Source of the DNA: Ophiodon elongatus
Taxonomy: Eukaryota > Chordata > Actinopteri > Perciformes > Hexagrammidae
Length of the DNA stretch: 64,000 nt
Reading direction: 5' to 3'
Assembly (NCBI GenBank): GCA_016806645.1
Contig: JACSYO010000938.1
Location: 703,001 to 767,000, forward strand
In this document: positions 46,847 to 57,197 of the stretch, piece after piece
Position numbering within the stretch: the stretch's first letter is position 1
Layout: each line of letters begins with the position of its first letter
Made by a program: the position numbers and the translations under genes
Notes under the pieces: model-generated
What the model was told of the DNA's origin: nothing
The model's input: the letters and a program-made list of their open reading frames with translations, nothing else
Databases searched by the model: none

Positions 46847-47440
46847 TTTGTAACATTAGTACATATTTCATAATTCCTATTTTTTCTATTCACCTGTTCA
46901 TATCATAGTTCACACTTCTAAAAGCCTCACACAGAAATGGAAAATTAACATCCCTTATGTTAAGACATTAACAACACTTTGGTTAAAGTTTGAGAGAGAC
47001 GATGGTTTGCTTGAACAGCAAGTCAACACTTCCTGTCTCTTGTCACCAGGTACTTCTTTGTTGTTTAACCAAGACGACGCCCATTCTTAACCTAACTAAG
47101 CCTTGAGTTGCAAAATCTGGTTTTACTTTCCCTGAGGGGATATTGTTGAGGAAAACATTCTGTTGATACATTTAGTATTTAAAGTTTAAAATGAGTTATA
47201 TTTAACATGTGTTTTAGGAAACAAGGTTGAATCACAACATGTCGGGTTTGACCCTGAGTGTCTGATACCGACCACCTTTAGCGTCTGTATGAGACGCACC
47301 AGGCTTTCAACTAACTCCAATGTAAACTCACCAGCCTTAATATGAAACGATCAGATCAAAGAGAGAAAGTCCATGTTGAGAGGTGTCCTAGTGGATGGAT
47401 GGTTTAACTAAACCTATTTTACCTATCTGAACTTTTCTTA

Positions 47441-47727
47441 CGGTAACTGGACCTGTACTTGTAGAGCGCTTTTCTAGTCTTCCGACCACTCAAAGTGCTT
47501 TAACACTACATGACATCATTCACCCATTGATACACTGATGGGAGGAGCTAAGGTGCCACCTGCCCATCAGGAGTAGCTAACATTCACACACCGTAGGCAC
47601 AGTTACAAAAGCAAATTTGGGGTTAAGTGTCTTGCCGAAGGACACATTGACTTGGGCCAGCGGAGCGAACCACCGATCCTCTGATTGAAGGACGACCCTG
47701 CTCACCACTAAGCCACAATCGCCCACA
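47441..47727 (-). mobile_element. tRNA-derived SINE, minus strand
   Basis: Reverse complement of the family: tail at the left (GTAGAGCGCTTTTCTAGTCT, CCGACCACTCAAAGTGCTTT), GGTGCCACCTGCCCATCAGG, TTTGGGGTTAAGTGTCTTG, and at the right the promoter boxes (GAACCACCGATCCTC; CTCACCACTAAGCCACA). Confidence 0.9.
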
Positions 47728-47764
47728 ACTGTGTTAAGCACTTAACTAACATTGCATATGTTAC

Positions 47765-48110
47765 AGATCAAGCATAGCCTTCTTATTTTAACCGAAACCA
47801 CAATCTTTTCTGAACCTAATGAAGTAGTTTGTTGCCTAAACCCGAAAAACTAAGCAAACCTATGTTTAAAGTTTATTTATATAAAAAGATACAGAGTGCA
47901 TTTAACGAGCGAAAACTGTATGTTTCCTGTGACCACGGATGTGTATTTTGAAAGAACCCTAAGCATGAGACAGGTGGAAGCTGCCACAGCGTACCTGACA
48001 CGACCAAAACTGACACTACAGGGGAACCTAGAGCGTCACAGTTTGACGCGTAGGAACGCTGACCAAGCGGCGGTGTTTGATGAGTTGTAAGTGAGAACAC
48101 GTTGTTTGAA
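47765..48110. repeat. Dispersed fish repeat, two-block copy
   Basis: First block (47795-47860): CCACAATCTTTTCTGAACCT and TAGTTTGTTGCCTAAACCCG. Second block (48025-48105): TAGAGCGTCACAGTTTGACG, TGACCAAGCGGCGGT, GTAAGTGAGAACACGTTG. Having both blocks in one copy suggests that the pieces near 22320-22372 and 22480-22625 also belong to one element, there interrupted by a SINE fragment. Confidence 0.6.
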
Positions 48111-48831
48111 GGGTTACCACGCTACTGTTAACGTGACCATGCCAGAGGAGCAGCATGTCGGAGGAGCTGGTGTTACTTGATTTCCAGGCGGTGAGGGTCA
48201 CTTTGTTAATACCAGACGGTACCTTCTGACGGGATCAGACACACCAAGACCCGACTGTTAATGGACAAAGTTATTACACAGATGCTGTAATATAACAGTA
48301 ATGTTCTGGAATTTTACCAGATACCAGAGAGAACAGCCTTCTAAAAATACTGACATAGATTCTACACAGGCAGTGGTGATAACAGTGGGAAAGAAAGGAC
48401 ATTTGGCACAGGACGCCCTATTCTCATGGTATTTTTATAATCCTCTCTATGACTTTCCCTGGAGCAGCAGAGTGTAAAATCAAAGGTTGGATCAGAAGTT
48501 TGAGAGTATTAAGTCCTCAGTAAAAAAAAATAAAAGGGAAAGAAGACAAAATCACATTAAGAACTTCCCTTTCTTAAACTTGTTTTTAAAGCTTAAAACT
48601 TGACATAATATTTTGGGGGGAAATTCTGTATGACAGTCACAAAGGTAATATGATTCCTTGTTTTGTTCTGTTTTTTTATTTCCAGACAGTTTGATGTACT
48701 TTCTATTCGTGGACTTAACAGTTTTGTCAGTGTGAGTCTTGGGTTTGTCTCCCAAGGCAAAGTTGTTAGATTACCTGGAAAGAGGTTTCTTACCTACCCT
48801 GTAGCTTTGTGTAAACTAGAGGAGTTACAGA
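48111..48831. other. Unassigned stretch
   Basis: No coding or repeat signal recognised. Confidence 0.5.
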
Positions 48832-49071
48832 GTGGGACAGCTGTGGCTCAGGAGTTAGAGCAGGTCGTCCATTATTTGGAAGGTCAGTCCTCGGCTCCTG
48901 CATTCCGCACGTTGAAGTGTCCTTGAACAAGATACTGAACCACAAATTTCCCCTGAAGGCTGTGGTGCTGGTGTGTGAGTGTGTGTGTGAATGGGTAAAT
49001 GTTGACATCAAGCACTTTGAGTGGTCAGAAGACTAGAAAGGCGCCATATGAATGCAGGTTCATTTACCATT
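48832..49071 (+). mobile_element. tRNA-derived SINE, second subfamily
   Basis: GGGACAGCTGTGGCTCAGGA, GTTAGAGCAGGTCGTCC, GAAGTGTCCTTGAACAAGAT, ACTGAACCACAAATT and the tail CACTTTGAGTGGTCAGAAGA, CTAGAAAGGCGCC..CATTTACC. It lacks the CTGATG..CAGGTGGCACC block of the other copies, so it is a distinct subfamily. Confidence 0.85.
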
Positions 49072-49508
49072 TTCTGTGTGAGGGCCCACTTGGGGTTATC
49101 AAGTGGGGACCTCACTTCACTGCGTCAGCACTACAAAGTGGGAACAGAAAGTGACAGGTCGCACCCAAAGCAGGCCTCTCCTGTCCCTCTGAGGTCTGAA
49201 CAGAGGGAAGAGGAGAACAAAACCAAACAAGGAAGATACAGTCCAATTTCATTCCACATATTGCAGCAGTCATTAAGGACCTGAGTATTCTCTGCATCTT
49301 CTCTCTTCCTCGCTCCTTCTCTCCTTTGCTCCTTAATGTCTCTCATTTTTCTTTTCTCAAAGGCGTTTAGTTGCATCTTCCATTTTCTTGAATGCAGTGT
49401 TCTTCTTTTCTTACCCTTGTATCCGTCTGTTTTCATGAGGGTCGGGGGCTGGAAGGGGGTCGGGGCGCACATCATTCAACAAGTGGGTTGACGCTGCAGG
49501 AAAACGTT
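49072..49508. other. Unassigned stretch
   Basis: CT-rich plus strand at 49285-49350. No exon recognised. Confidence 0.45.
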
Positions 49509-50052
49509 GAGCCCAGTTCAGACCGAAGATTCACGACGAGACGAAAAGCGTTTCAGAACATGAAAGAAAAAAAGTTGCAGCGGTATGAACTGCAACACCT
49601 CAGCTCGACTCGAGCCGGCTGATGGCGTCAAGTCGCCAGCGGCCCGTCACCTGTCAACGTCCAACCTCCCAGCTCGTAGCGAGGTCAGCTGGTCAAGTCA
49701 GTTACAAACTCGTTTGGTGGAAAATGGTTTTGAGGGAGGAAAGAGAGGATCACCTCATCAATTCATTCATGTCTATATCACACAAGCATTAAAGTTTACT
49801 CAAATAAGACCAACAAACAACTCCCCTTTGTCACATTGCACAACTCGACTGTCTCGTTTTTTTTTTTTTGCCATTTCATCACTAGAAAAGCATCTGTAGC
49901 AAGTATCTCACTATCACTATCCTTATTAAATATCCAGTTACAAAAAGCTGGATTGGTGTAAACTGGCAGGTTTCAGAACGTTTCAGACCGGCACATTGCA
50001 AGTAGTTGTCCAACTCGTCTCGTTGCGGATCTTTGGTCTAAAATGAAGCTCT
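49509..50052. mobile_element. Non-autonomous DNA element with imperfect ~33-bp TIRs
   Basis: Left end GAGCCCAGTTCAGACCGAAG then ATTCACGACGAGACGA (49509-49544). The right end read from the minus strand is GAGCTTCATTTTAGACCAAA then GATCCGCAACGAGACGA (to about 50013). Both ends are followed inward by CGTTTCAGAAC-like sequence. About 545 bp, no transposase frame, with a poly-T run at 49857-49869. Superfamily not assigned; a clear target-site duplication was not seen. Confidence 0.65.
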
Positions 50053-50599
50053 AGCATGAGTCCAGTCAGTAGGACTGTACATTTGCATGCTCCGGCCTGT
50101 GGTATTTCTCATACATCTGCCATTCGCTCCTCTCACATGCTCACTCATAATGTCCTTGCTGTCATTGTCCAGAACTGTCAATCATGACATCCGCTGTTCT
50201 GATCAGCTGGTCTGTTCAATCCAACAGCAGAGTGACAAACCTACATGGTTAGCCTATCATCGTCTCTTTTTCAATGTTCAATTCAATTCAATTCAATTTA
50301 TTTTTGTATAGCCCAAAATCACAAATTACCAATTTGCCTCAGAGGGCTTTACAATCTGTACACATATGACATCCTCTGTCCCAGAACCTCTCATCGACTC
50401 AGGAAAAACTCCCCCAAAAAAACCCTTTCAACAGGGAGAAAAATGGAAGAAACCTTCAGGAGAGCAGCAGAGGAGGATCCCTCTCCCAAGATGGACAGAG
50501 TAAAATAGATGTCATGTGTACAGAATGAACAGCATAACAGAGTTACAACACGTTCAATTCACATGACAGAAATGATTCATGTAATAATAGCAGTAGGTG

Positions 50600-50935
50600 A
50601 CGGGGAGGACCACAGCAGGACGCAGGACCAGGGTCCAGATTTAACCATGATCCATAGAAACCTGCGAGGCGAGAAGGCACAAAGACTTCGGGGATGGAGC
50701 AGAGTTAGTAATGTGCATTAATGGTGCATGAATTCATACAGAAGGTAAAATAGAGAAGAATGTGCGTCAGTAGGGCCACGAACCAGGAGGCAGGACCAGG
50801 GCCCAGACGCAACCATGATCCGTGGAAACCTGCGAGGCGAGAAAGCACAAAGACTCCGGGGGAAGAAGTAGAGTTAGTAATGTGCATTGATAGAACATAA
50901 ATTCATACAGAAGGAGAGAGAGAAAAGGATAGAGG
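50600..50935. repeat. 168-bp tandem duplication in the L2 3' UTR
   Basis: CAGGACCAGGG(T/C)CCAGA at 50623 and 50791, CCTGCGAGGCGAGAA, GTTAGTAATGTGCATT and TTCATACAGAAGG recur with a 168-base offset. Units are about 85-90% alike by eye, so the duplication is older than the 48-bp one at 11273. Confidence 0.85.
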
Positions 50936-51054
50936 AGCTCAGTGTATCCTAAGTTGTCCCCCAGCAGTCTAGGCCTATAGCAGCATATCTAGGGGCTGGA
51001 AAGAATGAACCAGGGCAAACTTGATCCAGCCCTAACTATAAACCTGAGCCAGCC

Positions 51055-51793
51055 CTAACTATAAGCACTATCAAAGAGGAAAGTCTTAAGTCTACTCTTA
51101 AATGTGGTCACTGTGTCTGCCTCCCGTACTGAAAGTGGAAGCTGGTTCCATAGAAGAGGAGCTTGATAACTGAAGGCTCTGGCTCCCATCCTACTTTTTA
51201 AGACTCTAGGAACCACAAGCAGCCCCGCATTCAGTGAGCGCAGCTCTCTAGTGGGGAAATATGGTACGATGAGATCCTTAAGATATGATGGTGCCTCAGC
51301 AATTAAGGCTTTGTAGGTGAGGAGAAGGATTTTAAATTCGACTCTGGATTTTACAGGGAGCCAGTGAAGAGAAGCTAATACAGGAGTAATATGATATCTT
51401 TTCTTAGTTTTTGTTAGTACACGAGCTGCAGCATTCTGGATCAACTGGAGAGATTTAAGAGACTTATTAGAGCAGCCTGATAATAAGGAATTACAGTAGT
51501 CCAGTCTAGAAGTAACAAATGCGTGAACTAATAATCGCTTTGAGACAGGATGTGTCTAATTTTTGAAATGTTACGTAGGTGAAAAAAGGCAGTCCTTGAG
51601 TATTTTTTTCGTGAGCATTAAAGGACAAGTCCTGATCAAAGACAACTCCGAGATTCTTCACGGTGGTGCTGGATGCCAGGGCAATGCCATCTAGAGAAAC
51701 CACATCATTAGATAGTTGATTCCGGAGGTGTTCTGGGCCTAGTAAAATAACTTCAGTTTTGTCTGAGTTTAACATCAGGAAGTTGCAAGTCAT
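51055..51793 (-). pseudogene. L2-type RT C-terminal region
   Basis: Two minus-strand frames. 51506-51793 reads NFLMLNSDKTEVILLGPEHL and VKNLGVVFDQDLSFNAH, the thumb-side region after the catalytic core. 51055-51444 reads MIQNAAARVLTKTKKRYHIT, PVLASLHWLPVKSRVEFKIL and GARAFSYQAPLLWNQLP, the standard C-terminus ending before a stop. A frame break separates them (about 51445-51540). The catalytic half is absent because of 5' truncation. Confidence 0.88.
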
Positions 51794-51894
51794 CCAGGTT
51801 TTTATATAATATATAATGTAATAATATGATTGTCTCTCTGACTTTATTACGTTCGTGTTGCAGTTACACTGAGATTCCCCTCGATTAAATCAAA

Positions 51895-52020
51895 TCTCCT
51901 TGTAGAATCTAATCGCCAAAGATTTTCTGTCAAGACTTTATCATCACACATCTGTTTGTAGTTAACAACGATCTTTTCTTCATTTACTTGTCTCTCCTGA
52001 TTGAACTGGTATTTAGTAAT
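51895..52020 (+). mobile_element. LTR fragment related to the copia-type LTR
   Basis: AATCGCCAAAGATTTT, CACATCTGT and GTCTCTCCTGATTGAACTGG match, in order, the minus-strand LTR candidate at 13741-13870. Probably the R-U5 part of a solo LTR; ends not defined. Confidence 0.45.
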
Positions 52021-52214
52021 GCGGGCCCTCGTGTTTCTTCACTGTGATAACTCAGTGTTGCTTTTGGGCTGAACTGTTTTTAACATCAGACATTCAGTGT
52101 CCTTTAGCGTGCTGCAAAAGGTGCAAATTAACTATTGTTACAACTTTATGTAGTGTGGATAAGTAACTTTTTTTAGGTATAAGTGAGAACAGCCTGATTG
52201 TAAACATAAAAAAA

Positions 52215-52600
52215 CAAAAAAACACTGGGTACCTATTGACCCAAACACAATACTGGGTTAACTTTGCCTGGTGTCCATGTAGAAAGCCACCCAAGATTGA
52301 CCAACCCAAGGTTGTTATTTTGACCCAGTGTTAGTGTTAGTTATTTTTCATTTGACTGTTGGGTCATAAACCCAAACTGAAATATGGTACAGTAGCAATT
52401 GTGGGTTTGGACCCAATGCATCTGTTCAAATATGAGCTTGTTGGGTTAGAATAACCATATTATAGTTTGGCTAAATATCCAACTTTAATATGAAAAATGA
52501 ACACCACTGGATCAAAACAACCCATGGATACTTGGCAAAGGTGCAGTACTGCTGTATTGACACAAACTGGGTCAATACTGTGTCTTTTATATTGTGTAAA
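52215..52600. repeat. Dispersed repeat rich in TGGGTC/GACCCA
   Basis: Repeated ACTGGGT, GACCCAA, AACCCAAGG, TTGGGTTAGAA and CAAACTGGGTCAATACTG motifs in both orientations, as in a common fish interspersed repeat. No TIR defined. Confidence 0.5.
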
Positions 52601-52740
52601 GGAAATGAAGTGGATGCTTTCTGATTCTAATTATATCCTTTGCATTGTTGTTCTTTGCCGTACACCACTCCTATCCCACAATAGTATACAACACTGACAT
52701 TTATCCTGGAGATGAGGTGGAAAGAGAACATTTTGCTGTT

Positions 52741-52771
52741 TAGCTACCAGACGCTCCCCGTCTGGTAGCTA
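52741..52771. repeat. Perfect 13-bp hairpin
   Basis: TAGCTACCAGACG (52741-52753), loop CTCCC, then CGTCTGGTAGCTA (52759-52771). Confidence 0.95.
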
Positions 52772-53769
52772 GTAGATGCATGATGTTTGCTTCTCTTCAC
52801 CATCTCGGGGAGATTTCTGATTCTAATAATACTCATAACATGTTCCAGCTATAACACCGAGCCCGAGGCCGTGGTGAAAGAATACATTGGAAAATGGTTT
52901 TGCTCTATCGCCTTTTCTCCCCTCTTCATTCTCTCACACGGAGAGGACAACAACAGCATCACACCAGAGGAGGCAGCAGACGGGAGAGAGGGAGATGTCA
53001 GCCACTCAGCATGCAAACATTTGATTTACAGCTTGACGTTTTAGTGCTGCACCTTGATCAAGCTCTATTGATTGAGTCATGAATGAAGCTGAATCAATGA
53101 GCAGAGACCTTCAGCAGGACCTGATGTTAATAAATGTGTTGCGCAGTGGGCGGCTGAGGTTCAGCTCTCTGCCGGTCGTGTCCCTTTTCTCTTTTCATTC
53201 TACTTAACCTTCTCCCACCCTTGCTCCGTGTATATAAGAGTGTGTAGGCGGCAGGGGAAAGAAAGGCTTTGGGTGCTCACAATGTCACTGTGTGGGTGGT
53301 TTTCTTCTTAACCTAGAGTGAAAGGAAGAAAGGGAAAAAATAAACAGTTGCTCAGTGGAGTAGTTGCTCTGTAAAACAGACATATCATGTATTTGTGCAG
53401 ATATGCTATTGCCTTTCATAATGTTACATTATTTTGATGGTTAACATCCAAAACCATAATCACTCAGGGACATTAGAACTAACACAGAGGTTTTTTTTAT
53501 TACTTTTTTTACAGTTGTCCAGTGAAAAATGTGGTGTGACCATGGCGATGTTCTTTAAGTGCCAAAAGGCTACTTTGATGGATGTGCTGCAAAACTCAAA
53601 TTTCTGTCAGAGGTTACTCCTCTGACAGAAATGAACTTCAGATGACAAAAGAAGTTCTCTCTTTTGGCCAGTTCCCTGAATAGCCCAAATATCCTCATTA
53701 AATTCTTCTTATTCCACTGCAATAACGCGCAATAAATCACCTCCGTCCAAATAAACCACCCAGCTATAG
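52772..53769. other. Unassigned stretch
   Basis: Holds the hairpin at 53600-53632. A TATATAAG at about 53230 is an isolated TATA-like match with no gene behind it. Confidence 0.45.
53600..53632. repeat. Perfect 14-bp hairpin
   Basis: ATTTCTGTCAGAGG (53600-53613), loop TTACT, CCTCTGACAGAAAT (53619-53632). Confidence 0.95.
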
Positions 53770-53874
53770 CACCTTTGTTGTGTTGATTACATCTTGCACT
53801 ACTGTTTCGTTTTGTTATTTAATTTAATTTAATATTATTATTCTATTCTATTCGTTGTATATATTGTGCATTTT

Positions 53875-53960
53875 TCTTCTTTTCTTCTTCTTCTTCTTCT
53901 TCTTCTTCTTCTTCTTCTTCTTCTTCTTCTTCTTCTTCTTCTTCTTCTTCTTCTTCTTCT
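53875..53960 (+). repeat. (CTT)n microsatellite
   Basis: About 27 TTC/CTT units, uninterrupted after the first few. Confidence 0.97.
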
Positions 53961-54063
53961 ATTCTATTTTTGTATATATTCTTGTTTCTTATGTAAAAAT
54001 GTTTCTTTTCCTATGTAAAAATGCTGCTGTACCAAATAAATTTCCCCTTGCGGGATTAATAAA

Positions 54064-54064
54064 G

Positions 54065-54118
<54 letters not shown>
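54064..54118 (+). repeat. (TATC)n microsatellite
   Basis: About 13 TATC units at the LINE 3' terminus; probably grew from the LINE's own terminal repeat. Confidence 0.97.
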
Positions 54119-54299
54119 AATCAGATTTCAGATCTCCAACACATTCTCAGTTAAAATGCCAAAACACACAGCCTGATCTCAGAAAACTATGTGAAATGAC
54201 CAAAATTCTGCCTAGGGTGGAGGTCGGAGTTGAAACAGGACTTTTTTTCCCTCAAAGAGCGGTGTTTGTGTCCCGTGTGAAACCAACAGTCAACGCTGA

Positions 54300-54420
54300 C
54301 TGATTTTAAATTACATGTATTTAACACAAACCATGATCTTTACTTTCTTGAACCTAACAAAGTAGTTTTGTTGCCTTAACCTACATTGGTTCCTGAGGTG
54401 GTGGCACATCAATTAAATAC
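54300..54420. repeat. Dispersed fish repeat (AAACCATGATCTTTACTTTC copy)
   Basis: AACACAAACCATGATCTTTA, CTTGAACCTAACAAAGTAGT and TTGTTGCCTTAACCTACAT: the cleanest short copy of the family also seen near 6785, 26340 and 47800. Confidence 0.65.
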
Positions 54421-55689
54421 ATTATGTGCCAACGCCACATAATAACATTTTTAATAGGTCGTGGTCATTCCACGTATTTCTGTGAGGCGCTGTTGAAACA
54501 CATGTGGCACCTTCCAAATGAGAAGAGTCTCATTGTTTCAGTAGTCAGTGTTGTGTTTGAGTACACTATTGTCTCCATCCAAGCTAATTTTATCTTTCCA
54601 GTCATAAATGAAAGTCACTCATCCAAAATGAAGCTAGTAAAACTAAGCTGAAGCTTTGCCAAGCAACAATGAAGTTACTGCTGTGATCAATCCCACCATC
54701 CACACATCTTCCTCCCCACAACTTTCTGACAGCACTCCATTGTTTTTTGTTCCTTTTTCATTTGCCAGCCTCCTTACTTGTCAAGCCAACATCTGCTTTG
54801 AAAGAGCTTCAAAGGAAATCAAGCAGCGGTTAAAGCCAAACCCAAATCTCTCATTCACCTTAGCTCAAGAACATCTGTTATAACAAATTTCATGGCAGTC
54901 TATGATCTGTTCAAGTGAATGAGATATTGTTGAAAAAGTGCAAGTCAAGGAGAGCTCTTGAGTCTAACTTTGATTTAGTGAAATGGAACAGATGTCTTTG
55001 TTCACGTACTGTACGGAAGAGGAGTCTAACTTCCTAAACAGATTTGAGCAGACAGGAATCTTGAGACACACTGTATCTGTCAGAGCATTATCCCAAAGAG
55101 CTGACGCGACAGTATTGTTCACCGACTGTGTCTCAAAGCAGAGTTTTTGCATGTTTTAACATTAATGAGATCGGTGGAAATATACAGATCCTCAAAAGTG
55201 TTTCTTCGGGCCAAAAAAAGACGATTTACTCCCTCTGGCTCTTAGCGCTTCCCTTTTCTCCTCGAGGAAGTTAACCTTCAAATCTGATCTGCTGCTGCAG
55301 CACATTTGACAAATAAAAGAATAGGATTGGGAGTACAATAGGTAACAGTAGACAAAGGAGGGTGATTAAAGCACATATTTCCCCCCATTGCGGTGAAAGG
55401 AAGAATACGAGTAGGTGTTGTCAGATTGCTGTAATGCTTTAAGCTATGGAGAACTCCTAATCAGAGAAAGACTGTTTTTTTTAGGGCGGGGACTACTCTG
55501 CTCCAGTCAGCCAGAATTGCCATTCATGAACAAGCCCATAAAACTGGATCCATCATCCAAGCACCATGAACACTTGATGATCCTAATAAAACATGTATTT
55601 ATTGTGTAAGAAGTGCAGGGACTGGGGCCCTGCTACGGTCCGGGGTGCTAAACTCTTATAATTATGTGTGCTCATTAAACATACAGCTC
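54421..55689. other. Unassigned stretch
   Basis: AATTTCATGGCAGTCTATGA and GAGATATTGTTGA (about 54884-54935) are a fragment of the repeat seen at 11640. No exon recognised. Confidence 0.45.
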
Positions 55690-55885
55690 AGTGTCATGGC
55701 CATGAGCTGTGTTATTGTAGGGGCTTGAGAGTATTTTTTGATTTGTTGCTTATTGTATGTTTTACTCTTGATTTTTATTGATGTTTTATTGCTTATTGTA
55801 TGTTTTATTACTGGTCTTGTGATGTAAGGTGACCTTGAGTGCCATAAATGGTGCCATTCAATAAAATAGTTTATTATTATTGTTT
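55690..55885 (+). mobile_element. LINE-like 3' end
   Basis: AAGGTGACCTTGAGTGCCAT, AAATGGTGCCATTCAATAAA and an ATT-rich end, with an internal TTGCTTATTGTATGTTTTA duplication (about 55746 and 55791). Resembles a LINE 3' terminus; family uncertain. Confidence 0.5.
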
Positions 55886-56925
55886 GATTTTAAACATGGA
55901 ATCAAACCTCATTAGAACATGTGTGAGCACACACACAGAGGTAATCTGTATGCATGTTCAGAATTTAATTAGTCAAGAGGGAAATAAAACATCAGAATGC
56001 TTTCATAGAATTTCCCGTGAATGTATCGTAGGGTAAGTGAGGCAGGACCACGTCTTCTTGACGTCAGAGACTGAATCTCTCCACAGGCAGCTTCCACAAA
56101 GATGATAGAGTTGTGTCAACAGATGTTTTATGAATTTTACACCAATAGTTATGGAAATGGTGCTGGAATCCCTGCAACGACTTAGGGAAGTTCTCAGTGC
56201 AAATGTGAATGAGGAATGGACAAGATTGAGAGCAAAACCTGTGAGCTGGCTCAGGTAGATAAGAGTGCTGTCACACATTATCTATGCACTGCAACTTACA
56301 GTATCTCCCATGCCCCCTTTGGCAAAGTGCACTGTATTTATAGCCACTTTCCCACTGGATGAAATAGCCACAAACACCCACTAACATTTAGCTTTTGGTT
56401 ACAATCAGCATTCATTCCTGGCTCAAATGACTCTGCAGTAGTCACGAGTATTTATCGGCTCCGGCTCCGATCGGCAGATGGAAACACATCACCCGGGTGG
56501 ACGTCTTCTGGTGCGATGCTATTAGACGTGTATTGAACTGAATAAATTAACAGGGATTTGGACAATAATGATAACTAATTAACATCTCTCCAGTAAGACA
56601 ACAGTAATTTTACCTTGCATCATCGAAACACACTTCACTCAAACCAGACGGGAACAAAATAAAAATGATCAAAACTGCCTTTGTTGGTCTTTTCACTGTT
56701 CCAGTAACAGAGAATAAGTAAGTATTAAAAAAGAACACTAACATTTTCACTGCATTCGTGACATCAGAAAAAAAAAACAAAGCTATACTTATCTACTGGC
56801 TATGGAAAGCTTGCTTATTTTTACAGGTTTTCCTGTGTTTAAAATGTTTTATTTGTATTTGGCTCATTTTGGTGGGAAAAGGGTAAAAGCAACCAATGTT
56901 CTGCTAGCTGTTTTGCTCTGCAGAA
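55886..56925. other. Unassigned stretch
   Basis: Nothing recognised before the palindrome. Confidence 0.45.
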
Positions 56926-57197
56926 TGGTATGTTGCAGCAAAGTGCTGTCCCATTCCTATTTACACCATTTCAAGCCCTCACAGTCTCTCACACTCAACC
57001 ACTTAACAGGTGACGTCAGTAAGTCCCTGAGGGTTCAGGGTTTGAGGGTTTAGGGTGGAGATTGAGATCGGGCCTTAACATTCAAAACCTGAACCCTCAG
57101 GGACTGATATCACCTGTTAACTGGTTGAGTGTGAGAGACTGTGAGGGCTTGAAATGGTGTAAATAGGAATGGGACAGCACTTTGCTGCAACATACCA
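56926..57197. repeat. Large near-perfect inverted duplication (~115-120-bp arms)
   Basis: The left arm (56926-57046) and right arm (57083-57197) are reverse complements with about three substitutions and one 4-base indel. Matching landmarks: TGGTATGTTGCAGCAAAGTG with CACTTTGCTGCAACATACCA; CTCACAGTCTCTCACACTCA with its complement at 57127-57146; CCCTGAGGGTTCAGG with CCTGAACCCTCAGGG. The centre (about 36 bp) contains GGGTGGAGATTGAGATCGGG. Confidence 0.93.

Larger units (their letters stand above)
45735..46890 (+). repeat. Tandem segmental duplication, SINE in the second copy
   Basis: Copy A (about 45735-46200) and copy B (about 46205-46890) share, in order: AACTGGG(G)A..GTTTCATGCTGA, ATGTATGTAATTTAACA, GGCTGTTTTCTCT, CAGAAATCTCCACTT, CATTCCTCTCTATA, TTGACAGTATTTTCTGATTT and ATGGAGTGATA. 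Copy B carries a SINE (46262-46545) between the first two blocks; copy A does not. Confidence 0.85.
50278..51811 (-). mobile_element. L2-type LINE, 5'-truncated
   Basis: Minus-strand LINE ending at the left in a (TTCAA)n tail (50278-50300), then GCCCAAAATCACAAATT and GCCTCAGAGGGCTTTACA. The long 3' UTR carries GGGAGAAAAATGGAAGAAAC and GAGGAGGATCCCTCTCCCAA, which I recognise from fish L2 elements, and a 168-bp tandem duplication. RT C-terminal coding begins at about 51055. The 5' end breaks at about 51811. Related pieces are at 8431-8518, 10973-11405 and 63265-63545. Confidence 0.9.
53770..54118 (+). mobile_element. LINE 3' end expanded by two microsatellites
   Basis: AAATGCTGCTGTACCAAATA, AATTTCCCCTTGCGGGATTA, ATAAAG is a well-known LINE 3' terminus in fish. 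It contains (CTT)n at 53875-53960 and ends in (TATC)n at 54064-54118. Confidence 0.75.

Noticed and set aside
53855..54154. Poly-Phe membrane-like frame
   Set aside because: Translation of (CTT)n and (TATC)n microsatellites.
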